Source of the DNA: JAJDXO01 sp965207535
GTDB taxonomy: Bacteria; Pseudomonadota; Alphaproteobacteria; Rhodospirillales; UBA2165
Length of the DNA: 64,000 nt
Direction: 5' to 3'
NCBI GenBank assembly: GCA_965207535.1
Contig: CBDBMR010000016.1
Span: 594,305-658,304 of the forward strand
Shown here: positions 59,267 through 64,000 of the stretch, in pieces
Layout of the letters: every line of letters begins with the position of its first letter
Position numbering within the stretch: the first letter of the stretch is position 1
Notes under the pieces: generated by a model
Databases searched by the model: none
The model's input: the letters and a program-made list of their open reading frames with translations, nothing else
Told to the model about the DNA's origin: nothing
Position numbers and translations under genes: made by a program

Positions 59267-60223
59267 ATGCCGCCGGACACCTCTCTTCCCGTCGAAGCCG
59301 GCCTAGTCCGCACGCTGCTCAACGGCGAGTTCGCCGTAACGGCCGAGTTGACCCCGCCCCTCTCGGCGAGTGCCGATGATCTTCTCGACAAGGCCCTGCC
59401 GCTCAGGGGCATCGTCGATGCGGTCAACGTCACCGATGGCGCCGGCGCCCGCGCTCACCTCTCCAACGTGGCCGCGGCCGGGTTGATGATGCAGCGCGGC
59501 ATCGAACCGGTGCTTCAGTTCACCTGCCGGGACCGCAACCGGATTGCCCTGCAGAGCGACCTGCTCGGCGCCGGCGCCTTCGGCGTGCGCAACGTGATGA
59601 TCCTGGGCGGCGACGACCCCAAACAGGGCGACCAGCCGGATGCCCAGCCGGTGTTCGATCTGGATACGGGCGCCTTCATCGACATGGCCCGGCAGATGCG
59701 GGACAAAGGCACGATCCTGTCCGGCCGCGAGATCGCCTCGCCGCCGGACCTGTTCATCGGCGCCGCCGACACGCCCATCGATCCCGAGCCCGGCTGGACG
59801 CCGGAGCGGTTGCTCGCCAAGGCGGCATCGGGGGCGCAATTCGTGCAGACCCAGTTCTGTTTCGATGCGGGAATCGTCGAGCGCTACATCGCGCGGCTGC
59901 GGGACCATGGGGCCACCGACCAGTTGTTCGTGCTCATGGGGATCGGTCCCATCCGCTCGGCGAAATCGGCCCGCTGGATGCGCGAAAATCTCTGGGGGGT
60001 GATCATCCCCGACGAGATCGTCGACCGGCTCGACCAGGCGGATGACGAACGGGCCGAAGGGCGGCGCGTCTGCGTCGAACTGATCCAACGGTTCAGGGAG
60101 ATTGACGGCATCGCCGGGGTCCATATCATGGCCATCCGCCAGGAAGAAACGATCCCGGAAATCCTCGCCGAGGCCGGCATCGGACCGACCCGCCGGGACG
60201 AACAGGCGCCCGCCGCCCACTAA
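59267..60223 (+). CDS. Methylenetetrahydrofolate reductase (MetF-like)
   Basis: A 318-residue flavoprotein of the MTHFR superfamily. It shows E-L-T-P-P-L near 24-29 with the catalytic Glu, D-A-V-N-V-T-D, F-T-C-R-D-R-N-R and the G-G-D-D-P loop, and F-V-Q-T-Q-F-C-F-D near 185. It interconverts methylene-THF and methyl-THF. It differs from canonical metF by its setting: between a methyltransferase and purU rather than with methionine genes. In methyl-oxidising bacteria such MetF-like enzymes run in the oxidative direction. Confidence 0.88.
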   Translation: MPPDTSLPVEAGLVRTLLNGEFAVTAELTPPLSASADDLLDKALPLRGIVDAVNVTDGAGARAHLSNVAAAGLMMQRGIEPVLQFTCRDRNRIALQSDLLGAGAFGVRNVMILGGDDPKQGDQPDAQPVFDLDTGAFIDMARQMRDKGTILSGREIASPPDLFIGAADTPIDPEPGWTPERLLAKAASGAQFVQTQFCFDAGIVERYIARLRDHGATDQLFVLMGIGPIRSAKSARWMRENLWGVIIPDEIVDRLDQADDERAEGRRVCVELIQRFREIDGIAGVHIMAIRQEETIPEILAEAGIGPTRRDEQAPAAH

Positions 60224-60245
60224 GACAGCAAAGAAAGCCCCATTG

Positions 60246-61115
60246 ATGAACGAGGAGACGGAGCCCGTATCTTACGTGCTGACCATGACCTGTCCGGACC
60301 GGACGGGCATCGTCGCCGCCGCCAGCGGCTGCCTCAGCGACCTCGGTTGTTTCATGACCGAGGCCTCCTATTTCGCCGATCCCGAGACCGTGACCTTCTT
60401 TTGCCGGCAGGTCTTCCACATCACCGATCCCAATATGGATATCGACGGCGTGCGCGCGGGCTTCGGGGCCATCGCCAAGAAATTTCAAATGAACTGGCAG
60501 CTCCACGAGCAGAACGCCAAGACCAGGCTCCTGATCATGGTCACCAAGGCGGAGCATTGCCTGAACGACATTCTTTACCGCTACCGCTCGGGCACATTGA
60601 ACGCGGATATTCCGGCGATCATCTCCAATCACCCGGATCTAAAACCGCTCGCCGACTGGCACGACATTCCGTTTCACCATCTGCCGGTGACCAAGGAGAC
60701 CAAGGCCGAGCAGGAAGCCCAGGTTCTCGAACTCTTCCGGACCAGCGGCGCGGACTACCTGGTCCTTGCGCGCTACATGCAGGTGCTGTCCACCGAAATG
60801 TGCGAGACGCTCTCCGGCCGGGCGATCAACATCCATCACTCCTTCCTGCCCGGCTTCAAGGGCGCCAGGCCGTATCACCAGGCCCACGCCCGCGGGGTCA
60901 AGTTGATCGGGGCAACCGCCCACTTCGTCACCCAGGATCTGGACGAGGGGCCGATCATCGAGCAGCAGGTCCAGCGGGTCGACCACACCTATACGCCGGA
61001 AGACCTAGCGGCGGCCGGACGCGAGACCGAAAGCCTCGTGCTGTCCCGCGCCCTCGGTTATTTGACCGAGCATCGGGTGCTTCCCAACGGCTCGCGCACG
61101 GTCGTCTTCCGCTGA
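60246..61115 (+). CDS. purU: Formyltetrahydrofolate deformylase
   Basis: A 289-residue enzyme with an N-terminal ACT domain (T-C-P-D-R-T-G-I-V near 15-23) and a C-terminal formyltransferase fold. The active site has N195 and H197 (N-I-H-H-S-F-L-P-G-F-K-G-A) and D233 (D-L-D-E-G-P-I-I). It hydrolyses 10-formyl-THF to THF and formate. ATG 60246 has an AAAGAAAG ribosome-like stretch. Last gene of the methyltransferase-MetF-PurU cassette, completing a path from methyl-THF to formate if FolD is supplied elsewhere. Confidence 0.93.
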   Translation: MNEETEPVSYVLTMTCPDRTGIVAAASGCLSDLGCFMTEASYFADPETVTFFCRQVFHITDPNMDIDGVRAGFGAIAKKFQMNWQLHEQNAKTRLLIMVTKAEHCLNDILYRYRSGTLNADIPAIISNHPDLKPLADWHDIPFHHLPVTKETKAEQEAQVLELFRTSGADYLVLARYMQVLSTEMCETLSGRAINIHHSFLPGFKGARPYHQAHARGVKLIGATAHFVTQDLDEGPIIEQQVQRVDHTYTPEDLAAAGRETESLVLSRALGYLTEHRVLPNGSRTVVFR

Positions 61116-61508
61116 GCGTTATGATTTCTATCGGGAAGCGCATCCGGCGATTTGGAAGCCGTTTGCGCAACCCCCTTACCCATTTATTTATGACCCCCTC
61201 ACCTTGGTCAATTCCCTGCGGGAAATGACCGACCTCTCCCCCTGAAGAAGGGGGAGAGGGGACGACTCCCCAACCCTCGCCCCCTTGGGGGGAGAGGGAT
61301 GCGGAGGCTTGGAGGGCGGTAGCCCGGCCTAGCCGCAGCTGGGTGAGGGGGATGTTGTGTCGTCGCCGCGACGAGGAATCAGCTCAAGCCAACCAAGGGA
61401 ATCCCCTTTCGATTCTTAATTGAGTCATCTCGCTCTTGACCCGTCCGCTCATCCGACTGCCCCTGATTGAGTCTCGACGTTCCGAGGCGAAAGCGTAAGC
61501 TCCCGGGC
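61116..61508. repeat. Intergenic repeat cluster
   Basis: There is no gene. A repeat copy at 61134-61242 matches 40449-40532 (reverse) and overlaps the core shared with 52947-53000. CTCCCCC/GGGGGAG hairpins follow near 61233-61290. A trailing GGGTGAGGGGGATGTTGTGTCG motif near 61332 matches the right edge of the 52922-53160 unit. Confidence 0.7.
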
Positions 61509-62804
61509 ATGAATTGGGGATTTCTCCTGGGCGGCATCGGCCGCGCGCTCTCGCACCGGAACTATCAGTACCTATGGCTGGGCAGCACCGCCAGCCATAC
61601 CGGCCGATGGGTCCAGCGCACCGCGATCATGTGGCTGGTTTGGGAACTGACCGAATCCGGAACCTGGCTGGGTATCGTCGCCTTCGCGGATCTGTTCCCA
61701 TTGGTGATCGTCCCCCTCATTGCGGGCGTGTTCACCGACCGGCTGGGGTACCTGAAGGTCCTCCGGGCTTCGTCGGTTATTTCGTTCGCGGTCGGGGCCG
61801 TGTTCGCGGGCTTGGTCGCCCTAGATGCGATTACCATCGAGCTCATTGTGATCCTCACGGCGCTGCTGGGCACAATTGACGCGGCAGGCAATCCGGCCCG
61901 TATGTCCATGGCCAGCCAGGTGGTGCCGCGCGCCGACTTGTCGTCCGCACTCGGCATGAATACCGCTTCGTTCAACTTGACCCGTATTATTGGTCCCGCA
62001 CTCGGCGCCGCGATTATCGGCATCGCCGACGTGGCGACGGCGCTGGCGTTCAACGCGGCCACCTTCCTGGTGTTTCTGCTGCTATTGCTGCGCATCCCCA
62101 TGTCCGTCTCGCCGCCGTCGGGCGGGACCCGTCGGGGGTTCGTGACCGAGCTTATCGAGCCCCTCCGTTATATCATCGGCGAGCCCAGCATCCGGTTCGT
62201 GTTCCTGCTTCTGACCGCGACCGCTCTTCTGATCCGGCCGTATATCGAACTGGTACAGGGATTTGTCGGCACGGTCTTCGGCGGCGGCCCGGAGACGCTG
62301 GGGCTATTGCTGGGCGCAACCGGGTTCGGCGCCGTGCTCTCCGCGCTGTACCTTGCGCGGCGCGGCCGGACCCAGGGACTGACCCGTATCGTCGTACTCG
62401 GGTTTATCGGCACGGCGATCATGCAGACGCTGTTCGCCGCGACCGATAACCTCTGGGTGGGGACGGCGGCCATAACGCTCCTCGGGGCCGCATTACTGAT
62501 GGGCGGCGTCGGCTCTACGACGCTCGTTCAAAATGCCGTCGATCAACAGCTCAGGGCCCGGGTGATGGCCGTCTATATCTCGGCGAGCTTCGGCCTGCCC
62601 TCGGTTGGCGCTGCCGCTCTCGGCGCTATTGCCGATCTCGGCGCCGGTTTTCAGAACGCGCTGATCGGCGCCGCAGCGCTGACCGCGGTGATATGGCTCT
62701 GGGCCCTCACCCGTCAGCGGGCGGTCGCGCGGGAACTCGAGCAAAGCGCCTCGCCGGCGGACCCGGGCGCGACATCGCCGGCGACGAATACACGATCCGG
62801 GTAA
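61509..62804 (+). CDS. MFS transporter (MFS_3/EntS-like)
   Basis: A 431-residue membrane protein with about 10-12 TM segments. The N-terminal R-N-Y-Q-Y-L-W-L-G motif and the loop G-V-F-T-D-R-L-G-Y-L-K-V, like motif A of the enterobactin-exporter-like MFS_3 family, are clear. ATG 61509 is chosen; a TTG at 61467 would add 14 basic residues. Substrate unknown, probably a small metabolite or drug exporter. The gene ends 13 bases before the IS copy 4 target CTAG and is intact. Confidence 0.88.
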   Translation: MNWGFLLGGIGRALSHRNYQYLWLGSTASHTGRWVQRTAIMWLVWELTESGTWLGIVAFADLFPLVIVPLIAGVFTDRLGYLKVLRASSVISFAVGAVFAGLVALDAITIELIVILTALLGTIDAAGNPARMSMASQVVPRADLSSALGMNTASFNLTRIIGPALGAAIIGIADVATALAFNAATFLVFLLLLLRIPMSVSPPSGGTRRGFVTELIEPLRYIIGEPSIRFVFLLLTATALLIRPYIELVQGFVGTVFGGGPETLGLLLGATGFGAVLSALYLARRGRTQGLTRIVVLGFIGTAIMQTLFAATDNLWVGTAAITLLGAALLMGGVGSTTLVQNAVDQQLRARVMAVYISASFGLPSVGAAALGAIADLGAGFQNALIGAAALTAVIWLWALTRQRAVARELEQSASPADPGATSPATNTRSG

Positions 62805-62820
62805 ACGGGCCGGGCGCTAG

Positions 62821-63663
62821 GTCCTGTTGACAATTAACGGACTATTCATGGTTGGCGTGATTCAAGCAAGACCGTTTCAACTGGCGGGAGCGTGTCATGC
62901 TTCGACGGGAACTGACGGATATGCAATGGGACCGGATCAAGGGTTTGGTTCCGGGCAAAGAGGCGGATCGCGGCTCCACGGGTCGGGACAACCGCCTGTT
63001 TGTGGACGCCGTGCTGTGGATCGCCCGGGCGGGTTCGCCGTGGCGCGATCTGCCGGACGCCTTCGGCAACTGGAACAGCGTCTACGTGCGCTTTTCGCGG
63101 TGGGCCAAGGCGGGGGTTTGGGAGAGTCTTTTCAATGCCTTGGCGGAGGATCCCGACTTCGAATACCTGATCGTGGATTCGACCATCGTGCGGGCGCATC
63201 AACATGCCGCCGGCGCAAAAGGGGGGCTCAGGCTCAGGCCATCGGCCGCTCGCGCGGCGGCCTGACGAGCAAAATCCACATCGCCGTCGATGGCCTGGGC
63301 AAAATCCCTTGCGGTTCATCCTCACCGGCGGCCAGGTGGGCGACGTCACCCAGGCCGAGGGGCTGATCGCCGGGCTGCCGGGCGAGACCCTGATCGCCGA
63401 CACCGCCTACGACGCGAACCGCTTCCGCGCCCGCCTCGACAGCGCCGGGATGGTGGCGGTGATCCCCTCCAACCCGTCGCGGGCACAAGCCGTGCCGTAC
63501 GACCCCGAACTCTACAAGGAAAGGCACGTCGTCGAATGTTTCATCAACAAGATCAAGCACTTCCGCCGCATCGCCACACGCTACGAAAAGACCGTCACCG
63601 CCTACATGGCCATGCTGTGCCTCGTCGGGGCGCTCATTTGGATGCGATAAATGTCAACAGGAC
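62821..63663 (+). mobile_element. IS5-family (IS427-like) insertion sequence, copy 4, with 2-bp insertion
   Basis: 843 bp, two longer than copies 2 and 3 because of an extra AA near 63301 (GGGCAAAATCCC versus GGGCAATCCC). Same inverted repeats, and CTAG at both junctions (62817-62820, 63664-63667). Direct orientation with copy 3, about 14 kb away. Confidence 0.95.
62897..63650 (+). pseudogene. IS5-family transposase, frame broken
   Basis: Frame A is intact from ATG 62897 and the A4G6 run is present. The 2-bp insertion shortly after the frame-shift site moves frame B out of register, so the normal -1 shift no longer yields the second Asp and Glu. It is either inactive or a sequence error; it can still be mobilised in trans by copies 2 or 3. 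Confidence 0.8.
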
Positions 63664-64000
63664 CTAGAGCTGGATGCAGATGTTCCGGTGCTCGGTGTAG
63701 AACTCGAAGGCGTGCTGGCCGCCTTCGCGGCCGATGCCCGAGGCCTTGCTGCCGCCGAACGGCGTCCGCAGGTCGCGCAGGAACCAGCAGTTCACCCAAG
63801 TAATGCCGACATCGATCTGATCGGCGACCTGGTGAGCCTTGGTCAGGTTCTCGGTCCAGATCGACGTCGCCAGTCCATAGTCCGTGTCGTTGGCCATGGC
63901 GATGGCTTCGTCCTGCTCATCGAACGGCTGCACGTGGACGCACGGGCCGAAGATCTCCTCCTTGACCACCGCATCGGTTTCCTTGAGGCCGGTCCAGACC
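63664..64000 (-). CDS. Aldehyde dehydrogenase, 2-hydroxymuconic/aminomuconic semialdehyde type (partial)
   Basis: C-terminal 111 residues of an NAD(P)-dependent aldehyde dehydrogenase; the rest is beyond the window. The E-E-I-F-G-P motif, W-V-N-C-W-F-L-R-D-L-R-T-P-F-G-G-S-K and G-I-G-R-E-G-G match the DmpC/XylG-like subgroup. The protein ends naturally (N-I-C-I-Q-L), and its TAG stop is formed by the CTAG at the IS copy 4 junction. Possible partner of the VOC dioxygenase-like gene in aromatic catabolism, although they are far apart. Confidence 0.85.
   Translation of the reverse strand, partial: VWTGLKETDAVVKEEIFGPCVHVQPFDEQDEAIAMANDTDYGLATSIWTENLTKAHQVADQIDVGITWVNCWFLRDLRTPFGGSKASGIGREGGQHAFEFYTEHRNICIQL

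Noticed and set aside
62897..63650. Frame break in IS copy 4 as a recoding signal
   Set aside because: The other copies lack the extra two bases, so it is a lesion or error, not recoding.

Overview
The window looks like a chromosomal segment of a GC-rich alphaproteobacterium, probably Rhodospirillales-like. The evidence is high GC, dense alphaproteobacterial-style gene families, dispersed two-hairpin intergenic repeats, and iron, phospholipid and C1 genes typical of that class. No rRNA, tRNA or CRISPR array was found. Four copies of one 841-bp IS5-family (IS427-like) element punctuate it. Copies 1 and 2 (1-408, cut by the window edge, and 16631-17471) are on the minus strand. Copies 3 and 4 (48060-48900 and 62821-63663) are on the plus strand. 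Every visible junction is CTAG, and three of the insertions sit on a neighbouring gene's TAG stop codon.

Left block (0.4-16.6 kb): a GYD protein, a peroxiredoxin-like selenoprotein read through an in-frame UGA (U-P-Y-C motif with a bSECIS-like hairpin), a 2OG-Fe(II) oxygenase, a 3-hydroxyisobutyrate dehydrogenase-like protein, a membrane class III cyclase, an orphan MlaF-type ATPase, a C26 amidotransferase, a hotdog thioesterase, a VOC protein, a DM13 protein, an MBL hydrolase, an OmpR/kinase pair next to a DegP protease, an M20 amidohydrolase and NadC. Two copies of a roughly 270-290-bp palindrome-ended repeat occur at 836-1128 and 5492-5763.

Central block (17.5-41.6 kb): formate-THF ligase is followed by a plus-strand methyltransferase. 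Nearly everything else is on the minus strand: a second methyltransferase, a peptide-type ABC importer operon, and a 1202-residue ABC exporter-like protein fused to a cyclic-nucleotide-binding domain and a degenerate GGDEF domain. Next come a five-gene glycosyltransferase/phosphatase operon and an iron importer (fbpABC-like) with a strong Fur-box match upstream and REP-like hairpins inside the operon.

Defence-like accessory block (42.1-49.7 kb): a type I restriction-modification system (hsdM-hsdS-hsdR), a small charged ORF coupled to a two-TM SLATT-like protein, IS copy 3, and a HEPN-motif protein.

Right block (49.7-64 kb): an ilvD tail fragment, a HAD dehalogenase, IlvD, a GmhB-like phosphatase, a DUF1624 membrane acyltransferase, a cupin, a PH-like membrane protein, a molybdopterin oxidoreductase, and divergently an HTH-methyltransferase fusion with a MetF-like reductase and PurU (a one-carbon folate cassette). 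An MFS exporter, a frameshifted IS copy 4 and the 3' end of a semialdehyde dehydrogenase complete the window.

The best candidates for new biology are the UGA-containing peroxiredoxin, the ABC-CNB-GGDEF fusion with its internally duplicated nucleotide-binding domain, the HTH-methyltransferase/MetF/PurU cassette with a palindromic operator candidate, and the small SLATT module beside the restriction system.
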